Shown: positions 23,600 to 35,076, counted from the stretch's first letter. The stretch is 64,000 bases of DNA from Sciurus carolinensis (GCF_902686445.1 NC_062218.1:11507015-11571014); one strand, 5' to 3'. The notes: generated by a model not told the origin, from the letters alone. Numbers and translations are program-made.

Positions 23600-23795
23600 A
23601 GAGATGGTGTGTTGTGCTGCCATGTGTTTGTGGTACATGTTTTGTGCTACTTTGAGTAGAGCTTAAACAAACTGTCGGCAGTGGTCACCTCTGGGCAAAG
23701 AGATGATGTGTGAGATTTTTAAAAAAAAGTATTTTCACCAGTACATGAAATGTGTTAGGAATAAAATGATAAAATATAAGAAAATAACTCTAACT
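23600..23795 (+). mobile_element. Old L1M 3' terminus
   Basis: GGCAGTGGTCACCTCTGGGC followed by GATGTGTGAGATTTTT and a T/A-rich end is the usual 3' terminus of ancient L1ME/L1M elements. It may be the continuation of the fragment at 21965-22730, with unrecognised sequence between. Confidence 0.55.
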
Positions 23796-24064
23796 TCACT
23801 GGGTCTATTGTAGATAACAGGCTCTTTAAATATTTTCCAAATGTGAAATATATTCATAAATAAACAATGACATTGATCTAGAAACATTCAAAGGCCTATG
23901 AGTTTTGTAAAATAATGGCATGTGCAAAATTTCATTACCTAGGAACAACATAATTTTATAATCAGGGTTATGAATTAGTTCCTACATGTGCAGGTAAGAG
24001 TTCTGTCAAAGAAAAAAAATTAAAATTTATGAAGGTAAGTCTGAGATTTTAAAAATTATAATTC

Positions 24065-24130
24065 ACTATCCCATTCACGGTAGTCTCAAAAAAGAAAAAA
24101 ACACTTGGGTATCAATCTGAAAAAAGAGGT
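24065..24130 (+). mobile_element. Short L1 ORF2 fragment abutting an L1 5'UTR
   Basis: The blocks CCCATTCACGGTAGTCTC, CACTTGGGTATCAATCTG and AAAAGAGGTG match, in order, the ORF2 sequence at about 28486-28545 of the L1 that begins right after it. The fragment is only about 65 bp and stops at GAGGTGGAG, where the L1 5'UTR-like sequence starts. It is either the remains of an older L1 into which the long L1 inserted or an extra piece joined during its insertion. Confidence 0.75.
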
Positions 24131-25157
24131 GGAGCCCACCTGGCCCCCACACGGAGGTCTGTCGCCATCGCTGAGCCTGCCTGCCCCCCTACTGCTGAGG
24201 GACACTGCACTTGCCTCTGTGCTGACTCAGCACACCCTCACTGGGGCTCCCCAGCTTCTTTGGAGGCTGGTGCAGGCATTTTGAATTACTCCTGAGGGCG
24301 TGGCCATCATCATCAGAAGGGCGGCTCCCTTCCCAAGACACCTACAGGAGACTAGAGGCCCTTTGACAGGACTCAGGATTCAAGAAGAGGAGGTATTGGG
24401 AGACTCGGGACCAACTCTGAGCAGTCAGGTGAGTCTCTCCCACTGGGCAGGTTCCACGGATGGGGTAGTAGTCCCGGAACACAGGAAACTTCATGGAGTA
24501 GAGTAGCCCAGTGAGACTCCCCCGCTGGAGCCATGAACCTGGACAACCAGGAGCATTGTAGAGGAGGACTGCCCAGCAAGAGGCTTTGGTGCAGGGTGAG
24601 GATACCAGGCCAAGGCGGTAGGTCTGGTCCCCAGTGAATGTCACAGTGGAGAGCTGCCCAGCGAGAGACTCACTCACAGGGCAAGGCTCCCTGGCCCAGG
24701 AGGTAGGTCCAGACCTGTGAGAATGTCACAGAGGAGGGCTGCCCAGCCCAGGCAGTAGTTCTGGACTGAAGAGAACTCAAAAGAGAGCGCCCTGTGATAC
24801 TTCTCCACCAGGTGAGTCTTCCCCGCCAGGCGCGGTTTCCCCACCAGGGTGGTAGAACGAGAGACATAGGCCCAGACCAGCCATGCTCCAGACGCAGTCT
24901 AGTACCCCTTTGACTGACCATCAGTCAACAAGTGGAGGCACCTCTGCCCACTAGCAGGAATATACTCCACCTGAAGGCCACCACCCCTAGATGGGCAGCT
25001 TCCTTGTGGAGCACTACATTATCAAGTTACTCCACACTTCAGAATACTGAAGGCTAGGAGGTGAGTTATTGGAAATCTACAGGGACAGTATAAGTCAATA
25101 AAGGAAATCTGCAATATCTCAGAGTTTCACTACTAGAGGGGAACATACCTGAGCAAT
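24131..25157 (+). promoter_or_regulatory. L1 5'UTR with imperfect tandem repeats
   Basis: In a full L1 this region holds the internal RNA polymerase II promoter. It is GC-rich against AT-rich ORFs. Imperfect tandem units are visible: the block GAGGA(G/C)TGCCCAGC-like recurs at 24561, 24646 and 24731, exactly 85 bp apart, and GAATGTCACAG at 24636 and 24721. A weaker copy sits near 24501. Repeated 5'UTR monomers are known in mouse and rat L1. Promoter activity is inferred from position only. Confidence 0.75.
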
Positions 25158-26170
25158 ATGAGAAAACAAGGGAAGAAAATGTCTCAAACAAACCTGGATG
25201 CTACATCAATAAAATCCAATGACAGCACAGCAGAAAAAATGTCAGAAAGGGAGTTCAGAATGTATGTAATTAAAATGATCAGAGAAGCAAACAATGACAT
25301 GAAAGAGCAAATGCAGTCTTTGAATGATCGCACAAATCAACAGTTAAAAGAGCAAACACGAGAAGCAAAATATCATTTCAATAAAGAGTTAGATATACTG
25401 AAAAAAAAAAACAGAAATCCTTGAAATGAAGGAAACAATAAACCAAATTAAAAACTCCATAGAAAGCATAACCAATAGGATGGAACACCTGGAAGACAGA
25501 ACCTCAGATACTGAAGACAAAATATTTAATCTTGAAAACAATGTTGACCAAACAGAGAAGATGGTAAGAAATCATGAACAGAATCTACAAGAATTATAGA
25601 ATATCATGAAAAGGCCAAATTTAAGAATTATAGGGATTGAGGAAGGCATAGAGAAAAAAACCAAAGGAATGAACAATGTATTCAATGAAATAATATCAGA
25701 AAATTTCCCACATCTGAAGAATGAAATGGAAAATCAAGTACAAGAGGCTTATAGGACTCCAAATACACAAAATTACAACAGACCCACACTAAGGCACATT
25801 ATAATGAAAATACCTAACATACAAAATAAAGACAGAATTTTAAAGGCTGTTGGAGAAAAAAGTCAAATTACACTCAGAGGGAAACCAATATGAATATCAG
25901 CAGATTTTTCAATCCAGACCCTAAAACTAGAAGGGCCTGGAACAACATTTTTCAAGCTCTGAAAGAAAACTGATGCCAACCAAGAATCTTATACCCAGCA
26001 AAATTTATCTTCAGATTTGACAACAAAATAAAATCCTTCCATGATAAACAACAGCTAAAAGAATTTACAAAATGAAAGCCGGCACTATAGAACATTCTCA
26101 GCAAAATATTCCATGATGAAGAGATGAAAAACAATGATGTAAATCAGCAAAGGAAGGAACTAGCCTAAAG
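25158..26170 (+). pseudogene. L1 ORF1 (RNA-binding chaperone), broken
   Basis: ORF1p coats L1 RNA as a trimer. The first 88 codons read as a charged coiled-coil start and end at an A10 run (about 25400-25409), where a one-base slip moves the frame. The next frame carries heptad-like sequence (MEHLEDRTSD, FNLENNVDQ) up to a TAG at 25597-25599. The RRM-type domain follows from 25606 (RPNLRIIGIEEG) to a TGA at 25891-25893, where the family has an arginine, as expected from CpG decay. C-terminal sequence continues out of frame to about 26170. Three breaks in about 340 codons. Confidence 0.92.
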
Positions 26171-26218
26171 GAATAGCCAAATAAAGGAGAAACCAAGTCG
26201 TGTCAAAAAAAAAAAAAA

Positions 26219-29200
26219 ATGAGCCAAATGACCAGGAATTCAAATCATACCTCAATAATAACCTTGAATGTTAATGACCTGAACTCATCAAACAAAATAC
26301 ATAGACTGGCAGATTGGATTAAAAAGAAATGTCCAACAATATGCTACCTGCAGGAGACTAATCTCATAGAAAGATACCCACAGACTAAAGGTGAAAGCAT
26401 GGGAGAAAACATACCATGCACATGGACACAGCAAAAAAACTGGAGTATCCATCCTCATATCAGATAATGTGGCCTTCAAGTCAAAGTTAGTCAGAAGGGA
26501 TAAAGAAAGACATTTCATACTGCTTAAGGGAAGCATAAATCAGCAAGATATAACAATCATAAATATCTATGCCCCAAACATTGGCTCATCCATGTACATC
26601 AAACAAATCCTTCTCAATTCCAGAAACCAAATAGACCACAACACAATAATACTAGGTGACTTTAACACACCTCTCTCCCCACTGGACAGATCTTCCAAAC
26701 AAAAATTGAACAAAGAAATGATAGAGCTCAATAACACAATATATAATTTAGACTTAACAGACATATATAGAATATACCATCCAACAAAGAGCAAATACAC
26801 ATTCTTCTCAGCAGCACATGGATCTTTCTCTAAAATAGACCATATATTATGCCACAAAGCTACTGTTAGCAAATACAAGAAGAGATACTACCTTGTATTC
26901 TATCAGATCATAATGGATTGAAATTAGAAATAAATGACAGAATAAAAACCAGAAACTATTCCAACACCAGGAGATTAAATAATATGCTATTGAATGATGA
27001 ATGGATAACAGAAGACATCAGGGGGGAAATAAAAAAAATTCTTAGAGGTAAACTAGAACAAAGATACATCATATCAAAGTCTCGGGACACTATGAAAGCA
27101 GTTTTTAGAGGAAAATTTATTTCATGGAGTGCATTCAATAAAAGAAGAAAACAATCAACAAATAAATGAAATAACACTACAGCTCAAAGCCCTAGAAAAA
27201 GAACAGAGCAACACCAAAAGTAGTAGAAGACAGGAAATAGTTAAAATCAGAGCTGAAATCAATGAAATTGAAACAAAAGAAATAATCAAAAAATTGACAA
27301 AATAAATAGTTGGTTCTTTGAAAAAATAAACAAAATTGATAAACCCTTAGCCACACTAACAAAGAGAAGGAGAGAGAAAACCCAAATTACTAAAATTCAG
27401 AATGAACAAGGAAATATCACAACAGAGAGGACTGAAATACAAAACATAATTAGAAGCTTATTTTGAAAATGTATACTCCAACAAAATAGAAAATCTCAAA
27501 GACATCAACAGGTTTCTAGAGACACATGAATTACCTAAACAGAACCAGGAGGACATAAACAATTCAAATAGATCAATTTCAAGTAATGAAATACAAGAAG
27601 TCATCAAAAACCTACTAACAAAGAAAAGTCCAGGACCAGGTGGGTTCTCATCCAAATTCTGCAAAACCTTTAAAGAAGAGCTCATTCCAATAGTCCTCAA
27701 AGTATTCCATGAAACAGAAGAGGAGGGAACCCTCCCAAACTCATTCTACAAAGCCAATATCACTCTGATACCTAAACCAGACAGAGACACATCAAGGAAA
27801 GAAAATTTCAGACCAATATCCTTAATGAACATCAACACAAAAATTCTCAATGAAATTTTAGCAAATTGCATAAAAAAATATATTATAAAGGTAGTACACT
27901 ATGATCAAGTGGGTTTTATCCCAAGGTTGGTTCAACATCCAGAAATCAATAAATGTAATTCACCATATCAATAGACTTAAAGTCAAGAATCACATGATTA
28001 TTTTGATAGATGCAGAAAAAGCATTTGATAAAATACAACACCCCCTTATGCTCAAAACACTAGAAAAAATAGGGATAGTGGGAATATTCCCACTATCATT
28101 GTAAAGGCCATCTATGCTAAGCCCATGGCTAATATCATTCTAAATGGTGAAAAACTGAAAGCATTCCACCTAAAAACTGGAACAAGGCAGGGATGCCCTC
28201 TTTCACCACTTCTATTCAATATAGTCCTTGAAACTCTAGCCAGAGCAATTAGACAGACCAAGGAAATTAAAGGGATACGAATAGAAAAAGAAGAACTCAA
28301 ACTATCCCTATTTGCTGATGACTTGATTATATATTTAGAGGAACCTGGAAATTCCACCAGAAAACTTTTAGAACTCATAAGTGAATTCAGTAAAGTAGCA
28401 GGTTATAAGATCAATGCTCATAAATCTAATGCACTTTTATACATAAGTCATGAATACTCAGAAAAAGAAGTTAGGAAAACTACCCCATTCACAATAGCCT
28501 CAAAAAAAAAAAAAAAAACTTGGGAATCAATCTAACAAAAGAGGTGAAAGACCTCTACAATGAGAACTACAGAACACTAAAGAAGGAAATTAAAGAAAAC
28601 CTTAGAAGATGGAAAGATTTCCCATGTTCTTGGATAGGCAGAATTAATATTGTCAAAATGGCCATACTACCAAAGTGCTATACAGATTCAATGCAATTCC
28701 AATTAAAATCCCATTGATGTACCTCTCAGAAATAGAGCAAGCAATCAGGAAATTCATCTGGACAAATAAGAAACCCAGAATAGCTAAAGCAATCCTTAGC
28801 AGGCAGAGTGAAGCAGGGGGTATAGCAATACCAGAACTTCAACTATACTACAGAACAATAGTAACAAAAACAGCATGGTATTGAACCAAAATAGATAGGT
28901 AGATCAGTGGTACAGAATAGAGGACACAGACTCAGACCCTAAAAATACAGTTTTCTCATACTAGACAAAGGTGCCAAAAACATGCAATGGAGAAAAGATA
29001 GACTCTTCAACAAATGGTTCTGGGATACTGGAAATCCATATGTAGCAGAATGAAATTAAACTCCTATCTCTCACCCTACACAATATTCAACTCAACGTGG
29101 TTCAAGGACCTAGGCATTAGACCAGAGATGCTCCACCTACTAGAAGAAAATACAGGCCCAACTTTCCACCATGTTGGTTTAGGAATTGAATCCATCAACA

Positions 29201-29982
29201 AAACTACTCAAGTGCAAGAAGTAAAATCAAGAATCAAAAAATGGGGTGGTATCAAACTAAAAACTTCTTCACAGAAAGGAAACAATCAAGAATGTGAAGA
29301 GAGAACCTACAGAATGGGAGAAAATTTTTGCTACTTGAATTCAGATATGGCATTAATTATCAGGATACATACAAATCTCAAAAAACTTAACACCAAAAAA
29401 AAACTAATAACCCAATCAATAAATTGACAAAGGAACCAAACAGACATGTCACAAAAGAAGAAATAGGATAAATTAACAAATACATGAAAAAGTGTTCAGC
29501 ATCTCTAGCAATTAGAGAAACACAAATTAAAACTACACTGAGATTCCACCTCACTCCAGTCAGAATGGCAATTATCAAGAATACAAGTAGCAATAAATGT
29601 TGTTGAGGATGAGGGAAAAGGTTCACTCATACATTGTGGGTGGAAGTGCAAATTAGTGCAACTACCCTGGAAAGCATTATGGAGATTCTTCACAAAACTA
29701 GGAATGGAACCACCTTTTCACCCAGTTATCCCACTCCTTTGTATAAACCTGAAGGACTTAAAATCAGTATACTACAGTGATACAGCCACATCAATGTTTA
29801 TAGCAGCTCAATTCACAATAATTGAGCTATAGAACCAATCTAGATGTCCTTCAACAGAGTAATGTATAAAGAAAATATGGCATATATGCACAATGGAATA
29901 TTACTCGGCCATAAAGAAGAATGACTTCATGATTTTTCCAATGAATGGATGGATATGGAGAGTTTCATGCTATGTGAAATAA
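26219..29982 (+). pseudogene. L1 ORF2 (endonuclease-reverse transcriptase), broken
   Basis: ORF2p nicks DNA and reverse transcribes L1 RNA at the nick. The apurinic-type endonuclease is seen as TLNVNDLNSSNK with YLQET, then after a frame change at about 26430 as NIYAPN, GDFNTP (26655-26672) and SKIDHIL. The reverse transcriptase shows [34 protein letters not shown] and FADD (28311-28322). The end reads MEYYSAIKKNDFM and stops TAA at 29980-29982. The span of 3764 bp fits the usual length of about 1275 codons. Several frameshifts (for example near 26430, 27170, 28100 and a 16-A run at 28502) inactivate it. Confidence 0.95.
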
Positions 29983-30485
29983 GCCAATCCCAGATAACCA
30001 AAAGTCAAATGTTCTCTCTGATACACAGATGCTAATACACAACAAGGGGGGATGCAAGGGAAGAATAGAAGTTCATTGAATTAGACAAATTGGATTGAAG
30101 GGAGGGGAGGGGTGGGTATAGGAAAGACAGTAGAATGAATCAGACATATCTTTCCTTTGTTCATACATGAATACACAACCAGTGTAACTCCACATCATGT
30201 GAACCACAGGAGGGGAAAGTTATACTCCATGTATTTATAATATATCAGAAATACCCTCTACTTCCCAGAGACTTGGGAGTCTGAGGCAGAAGGATCACAG
30301 GTTCGAAGCCAGCTTCAGCAAGGCTATAAGCAACTTAGTGAGATTCTGTCTCAAAATAAAAAATTAAAATGACTGAAAATGTGGGTCAAAGGTTAAGCAC
30401 CCTGAGTTCAAACCCAGTAAAAAAACATAAGAAAGAAATCTACTCTACTGTCATGTATATCTAAAAAGGACAACAACAACAAATT
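29983..30485 (+). other. L1 3'UTR and A-rich tail
   Basis: The region after ORF2 has the L1-typical guanine-rich purine tract (GGGAGGGGAGGGGTGGG, about 30100-30117), a GAATACACAACCAGTGTAAC block, and, beyond the inserted SINE, CTCTACTGTCATGTATATCT with AACAACAACAAATTA. The same terminal block occurs in the copies ending near 32.18 kb and, more diverged, 19.31 kb. Confidence 0.85.
30263..30434 (+). mobile_element. B1-dID SINE nested in L1 3'UTR
   Basis: The B1 half (GGGAGTCTGAGGCAGAAGG, AAGCCAGCTTCAGCAAGGC) leads into an ID-like half (GTGGGTCAAAGGTTAAGC, GAGTTCAAACCCAGTA). It is 5'-truncated or worn at the left edge. Target duplications GAAATACCCTCTACT (30248-30262) and GAAATCTACTCTACT (30435-30449) bracket it, and L1 sequence continues on the far side, so it is younger than the L1. 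Confidence 0.88.
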
Positions 30486-30494
30486 ATCGGCTTG

Positions 30495-30603
30495 ACTGGG
30501 GTTGTGGCTCAGTGGTCGAGCACTTGCTTAGCATGTGTGAGGCACTGGGTTCAATCCTCAGCACCACGTAAAAATAAATGAATAAGATTCATTGAATAAG
30601 CTA
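30495..30603 (+). mobile_element. ID SINE, common sciurid subtype
   Basis: GACTGGGGTTGTGGCTCAGT (A-box region GGCTCAGTGG), GCTTAGCATGTGTGAGGC and GTTCAATCCTCAGCACCAC (B-box-like) are followed by an AAAATAAATGAATAA tail. Probable target duplications lie at 30481-30494 (AAATTATCGGCTTG) and 30604-30619 (AAATTATTTTGGCTTG). It sits directly downstream of the L1 tail. Confidence 0.9.
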
Positions 30604-31079
30604 AAATTATTTTGGCTTGGGCAGGAGTCACAATGTCGATTGCAATCCTGACTCAGAATATTAAAAAAAAAATTCATGATGTGGTATCTTGGTCAGAAAA
30701 GACAAAGAAAATATTTTTATTTTCTGTTTTTTCTTTCTTTTTACTATCTCTAGCATATGTTTACAGAAAATCAACTCAAAATAAAATTTGGAATAAAAGA
30801 AAATGTACGTGCTTTTTTGTTCTTCTTTAGATTTCAGGGGAGTTGATAAATTCTACCCCTCTATCTTAGCAGGTTATGAACCAGTTTAGAACTAAAACAA
30901 CAAATTACCAAAATATTGCCACATTGCTGAGGAAGCTGATGCTGGACAAGAAGGCACGTGTCCAGGTAGGCCATCTTCTGGTGCTGACTCTGTCACTGGA
31001 CATCCCGGCCCTGCCGCCCTGAGCCACCAGGACAGGCCCCCAGAGCCAGCTCAATCATGGTGACAAAAGAAGGACCTCA

Positions 31080-31411
31080 CAGTGTGCTGAATGTCTCCGT
31101 CCCTCAGGACTCACATGTTGGATTCCAACGTCCCCGGTGGTGATGTAAAGGGAAGTGATGAGGCTGTGGTGCAGAGCCCTCAGTAAAGGATTGAGTGCCT
31201 TCTCAAGAAGCCAGCGAGCTAGCCAGTTGTCCTTCCGCCACATAAGGACACAACAGGAAGCCGGTCTCTGCAAACTGGTAAGGGTCTTCCCCATGCTGGC
31301 ACCTTGACCTGGCACTCCCGGCCAACAGGACAAAGAGAAATAAGTCCCTGTTACTTGTAAGCCACCTGGTCTACGGTGCCTTGCTTCAACAGCAGACTGA
31401 ATGAACTAAGG
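31080..31411 (+). mobile_element. MaLR-type LTR, degraded (MLT1/MST-like)
   Basis: Ordered blocks ACTCACATGTTGGATTCCAA, GTGATGAGGCTGTGGTG, GAAATAAGTCCCTGTTACTT and AAGCCACCTGGTCTACGGTG fit an MLT1/MST-like LTR read on the plus strand, ending near TGAACTAAGGCAACAG. Non-coding and old. Confidence 0.65.
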
Positions 31412-31647
31412 CAACAGTGAATGTCAGCGGACAGGACAGCCCTCGGGAGGAAAGCAGCAGGGTCAGATATTCATAAAACCTCCCTACACCAAACCGTCAG
31501 TCACCCCAAGGGGAGGAACAGACAGCTCAAGAATATTGCACAGGAAATAACAAAGGGGATTGATAAGTACCTCCTACCAATCAGAGCAGATGGCTCCTTT
31601 CAGTACTTGGGAACTTTTGGTGAGTAAAATATTCCATATCTGTATTT

Positions 31648-31776
31648 TTAAAATTTTTTTATCTTAGGTTGTAGATGGACACAGCACCTTTATTTATGGA
31701 TGTGGTGCTGAGGATGAAACCCAGAGTCCCACCCATGCAAGGCAAGCGCTCTACCACTGAGCCACAACCCCAGCCC
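31648..31776 (-). mobile_element. ID SINE, antisense
   Basis: Read on the minus strand it starts GGGCTGGGGTTGTGGCTCAG, carries an A-box-like GGCTCAGTGGTAGAGC and a degenerate B-box, and ends in a TAAATAAA tail plus the sciurid ID tail block (GGTGCTGTGTCCATCTACAA). Target duplications TTCCATATCTGTATTT (31632-31647) and ATCCACATCTGTGTTT (31777-31792) differ at three or fewer informative positions. Confidence 0.93.
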
Positions 31777-31974
31777 ATCCACATCTGTGTTTGTAATCTT
31801 TACTTTTCTTTCATTTTATGGTTATTTTTTCAATTTTTTAGCAGACAAGTAAAAAGTGTCCCGAGTTATGGTATAGAACATGAAGTTTCAATTTATGTGT
31901 TCATTGTAATGGCTAAATCAGGCTATTACCATGTGCTTTACCTCACATGCTTATCATTTTGCATGTTAAGAACA

Positions 31975-32200
31975 CGTGAAGGGAGGGAAGGGTCTAGGGG
32001 CAGGAAGGACAGTGGAGTGAAGCAGACATTATTACCTCCTGCACATGCATGACTGCACGACCCATGTGATCCTACAGTACGTACAATCAGAAAAATGAGA
32101 GATGATACTTCATTTACCTATGATCTATCAAAACGCACAAATGCATTCTACTGTCATGTATAACTAATTAGAACAAATTTTTAAAAAATTTAAAAATATA
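31975..32200 (+). mobile_element. 5'-truncated L1 3'UTR tail
   Basis: It carries AGGGAGGGAAGGGTCTAGGG (purine tract), CAGTGGAGTGAAGCAGAC, then CTACTGTCATGTATAACTA and an A/T-rich end. It is the same terminal block as in the long L1 at 30.45 kb. About 220 bp survive. Confidence 0.8.
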
Positions 32201-32289
32201 AATGTGAAATGACATGCAAAGTCTTGGTTTATTAAACATTTTTTGGTTCTCCTAATTTGAAAAAAAAATAAAAGAACACTTGAAGTCTC

Positions 32290-34454
32290 TTATCTTTGTA
32301 ATTTTTAAATGTATACTAGATTATTAACCATAGTCATCATAGATGTCCTGAGTTTATCCTGTCTGACTAAAATTTGGTGTCCTTTGACCAACACATCCCC
32401 AACCTCTCACCCCAGCCTCTGCCAGCTCCCACTTTACTCTGTTTTTTTGGGCTGGACATTTTATATTCCACACATAGGGGAGATCCTGTGGTATCCATCT
32501 TTCTGGGCCTAGTTTATTTCACTGAGCATAACATCCTCCAAATTCATTTACGTTGTCAGAAAGGACAGGGTTTGCTACTTCGTGAGCCTGATTGGTACTC
32601 TACTGTGTATACCGATCACATCTTCCTGACACATTCCATCAGCGATGGACACTCGGACTGCTGGCTTTCCTTGGCTGTGAGTGAAGCCTGCTGCAGTGAA
32701 CACAGGCGTTCACATGTTCCCTCAACACACTGACTCCACATGCTTTGCCTGAGTACCCAGGGGCAGCGTTTCAGGATCATACAGCAGTTCTATTTTTACT
32801 TCTTATGGGACTCCCGCCCTGTTTTCAAAATGGTTATCATAATTTACATCCCCACCAATGGTGTGCAAGAGCTGACTTCTCCCCTCACGTGTGCCAACAA
32901 TTATTTTCTTTTTCTTTTCTTTTTGTTATTTTATTTTATTTTTTTTTATTTTGGGGTAAGAGCCATTTTGACAAGGTAAGGAGATAGTCGTTGTGATTTT
33001 AATTTCATTGCCCCTGGCTGGGTATTTTTTTTTTCTATGTTCCTGTTGGACAATTGTATGTCTTCTTAAGAAAAATGTCTGTTCATGTCCTTTGCCTGCT
33101 TTTAGTTAGGTTATGTTATTTTGTTTTCTGACAATTTTTAAAATCAGGTTATGTTACTGTTATATCCATTTTTAATGGGGTTTTATTGTGTGTTGTCTTG
33201 TTATTTATCTGCTTGGATTCCTTATCTATTTTGGATGTTACCCTTATTTATGTATTGCTTACAAATATGTCCTCTCATTCTGTGGGTCTCTGTGCTCTGT
33301 TGGTTCTTTCCCTTGCTGTGCAGTTTGACGCACTCCTAATGGTCTATTTTCACTCTGTTGTCTGTGTTTTGGGATCATAACAAGATGTCATTGCCCAAAC
33401 AAATGTTCTGGGGTACTTTCCAGATTTCTCAGAGTAGTGTTACAGTTTCAGACCTTTCACTTTAGCTTGTTAACTATTTTAGTTGATTTTCATGCACGTG
33501 GGTGAGATGTGGTGCTAATATTCTTTTGCACACAGACGGTCTTTTTGAACCAATTTATTTAAGAGGCTATCTTTTCCCTATTGTGAGTCCTTGGCATCTG
33601 GTCAACAAACAATGGACTGTAAGTGTGTGGAGGTATTTCTGAGCTCCACCGCCTGTTGCATGAGTCTACGTGTCTGTTCTAATGGCAGTTCCATGCTGTT
33701 TGGATCACTATCATTTTAGAGCAGGTTTTGAAATAAGGCAGTGTGAGGACTTTCACTTTCTTCTTTGGCTCATGATTGCTTTGTCTATTCAGGAGTTTTG
33801 TCATTCTGTGAAATCTACATTTAAATCTACACTTTTTTCTTCTTTCTATGAAGAAAGTCAATCAAATGAGAGATCTCATTTGAATCTGGAGCTCTCTTTG
33901 GGTAATGTGACTATCTTAACAATATTAATTCTTCCAATCCATGAACACAAGGTAGCTTTCCACTTATTTGTGTCTTTTCCAGTTTATTTCATAAATGTTT
34001 ATATTTTTCAACATGCAGACCTTTTGTTTTCTTAATTAAATTTATTCCCAAGTGTTTTATTATAAGGCTATTGTGAATAGGATTGTTTTCTTGATTTGTT
34101 TTGATAGTTCATTGTTACAATGTGTGTAGAGCTTTTACCCTTTTTGTTATGTTGATTTTGTATCCTGCTACTTTACTGAATTTGTTTATTAATTTGAACA
34201 GTTTCAGAGCAGTCTTTAGGCTTTCTATGTATCAGATCTTGTCATTTTTAAACAAGACCAATTTAATTTCCTTTCCAACTTGGATGCTTTCTCTTTCTTT
34301 CTCTTGCCTAATTGCCCCAGCTAGGACTCCCAGTGTTCTGTTGACAACAAGTGGCAAGAGTGGGCATCCTGGTCTCATTCTTGATCTTACAGGAATAGCT
34401 TTCAAATTTTCACCATTGAGCCTGATGTTAACAATGGGCTTATCTTATATGGTC
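32290..34454 (-). mobile_element. Old L1 (L1MA/L1MB-like), 3' portion, antisense
   Basis: The 3'UTR is recognisable in reverse (GATTATTAACCATAGTCATC, TTTGACCAACACATCCCC, TATTTCACTGAGCATAAC). ORF2 then runs toward the right through the conserved RT and endonuclease-linked regions (for example GGACTCCCAGTGTTCTGTTG and GCAAGAGTGGGCATCCTGGT). Open pieces are short. It resumes at 35077 after the inserted LTR, so both parts are one insertion of about 3.4 kb. Confidence 0.88.
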
Positions 34455-35072
34455 TGTGATGAGCTGACAGATCTGGCTCCGTGGGAACGTTACAGGCCAA
34501 ATGACTGGACATGACTGGAAATGACTGGACAGACTCCATTTTGCTCTGAGACTCCACATTATGTAGGAAATGAGTTTCTCCTATGCGAACACCCACCTCT
34601 GTCCCCATCAACAATTGCTTAGCTTCTCCCATGGGAACACCCCGCCTCTGTGCCCCTCATTGGTTGCTTAGCATGACATGGTTAGCAATACAAAAATGAC
34701 AATTCTTATGTAATGAAAAATCGCTCTCTTTTGATTCCTGTTGCTCCTAAACAATGTACCATGTGAACTGTGGTTTTGTGGATGTTAGTAACCATTCTTT
34801 AGTTTGTACCTAGGTAAGGGTCGTTTTGACCCACTTCTCCCTCTGTCAATGATCTCATGATGTTAGTATATAATTTTGAATCATAGCAACAGACACTTAT
34901 GATGGATGTGATTTTTGGTATAAGAACCCCTACAACCCTGTGGTCGGGACTGTTCTCCCAGTAGCCATTTTTTGGGGCATTATGTGAGACAGTCAGCCGG
35001 CCGGCTTAATGAAGACTCAAATTTGGACTTCTCAGTGGTGATCGGTCTGTTCTTAAGTTGGGTCCCATAACA
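34455..35072 (+). mobile_element. Solo LTR inserted in the L1, 4-bp duplication
   Basis: The element begins TGTGATGAGC and ends CCCATAACA, giving TG...CA ends. GGTC at 34451-34454 and 35073-35076 is a perfect 4-bp target duplication, and the L1 joins smoothly across it. Length is 618 bp. A direct repeat of about 48 bp (34575-34622 and 34623-34671, each carrying GAACACC...CCTCTGT) lies in the U3-like part. TATAAGAACCC near 34920 is a likely TATA box, with a weak AATGAA polyadenylation-like signal near 35009. A 4-bp duplication fits a gammaretrovirus-like (ERV1) origin. No viral coding sequence remains. Confidence 0.9.
34575..34671 (+). repeat. 48-bp direct repeat in LTR U3
   Basis: Two adjacent copies share TTCTCC(T/C)ATG(C/G)GAACAC and the closing TTGCTTAGC, with some substitutions. 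Tandem blocks in U3 are common enhancer duplications in gammaretroviral LTRs. Function here is inferred. Confidence 0.75.
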
Positions 35073-35076
35073 GGTC

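Larger units (their letters stand above)
24131..30485 (+). mobile_element. L1: Nearly full-length L1 retrotransposon, inactive
   Basis: All L1 parts are present in order: a GC-richer 5'UTR of about 1 kb, ORF1 (25158-26170), a short A-rich spacer, ORF2 (26219-29982), a 3'UTR with a G-rich purine tract near 30099-30120, and a terminal CTACTGTCATGTATATCT block with an A-rich tail. The 3'UTR is split by a B1-dID at 30263-30434. Without that SINE the element is about 6.2 kb, close to the family's usual length. Both ORFs are broken by frameshifts and stops, so it cannot move by itself. Its own target duplication was not found. Confidence 0.95.

Noticed and set aside
26219..29982. Active L1 with intact ORF2
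   Set aside because: Key motifs are present, but the reading frame is broken many times, and ORF1 has one slip and two stops.
34575..34671. Possible CRISPR-like or tandem array
   Set aside because: Only two diverged units exist, within a retroviral LTR. Enhancer duplication explains it.
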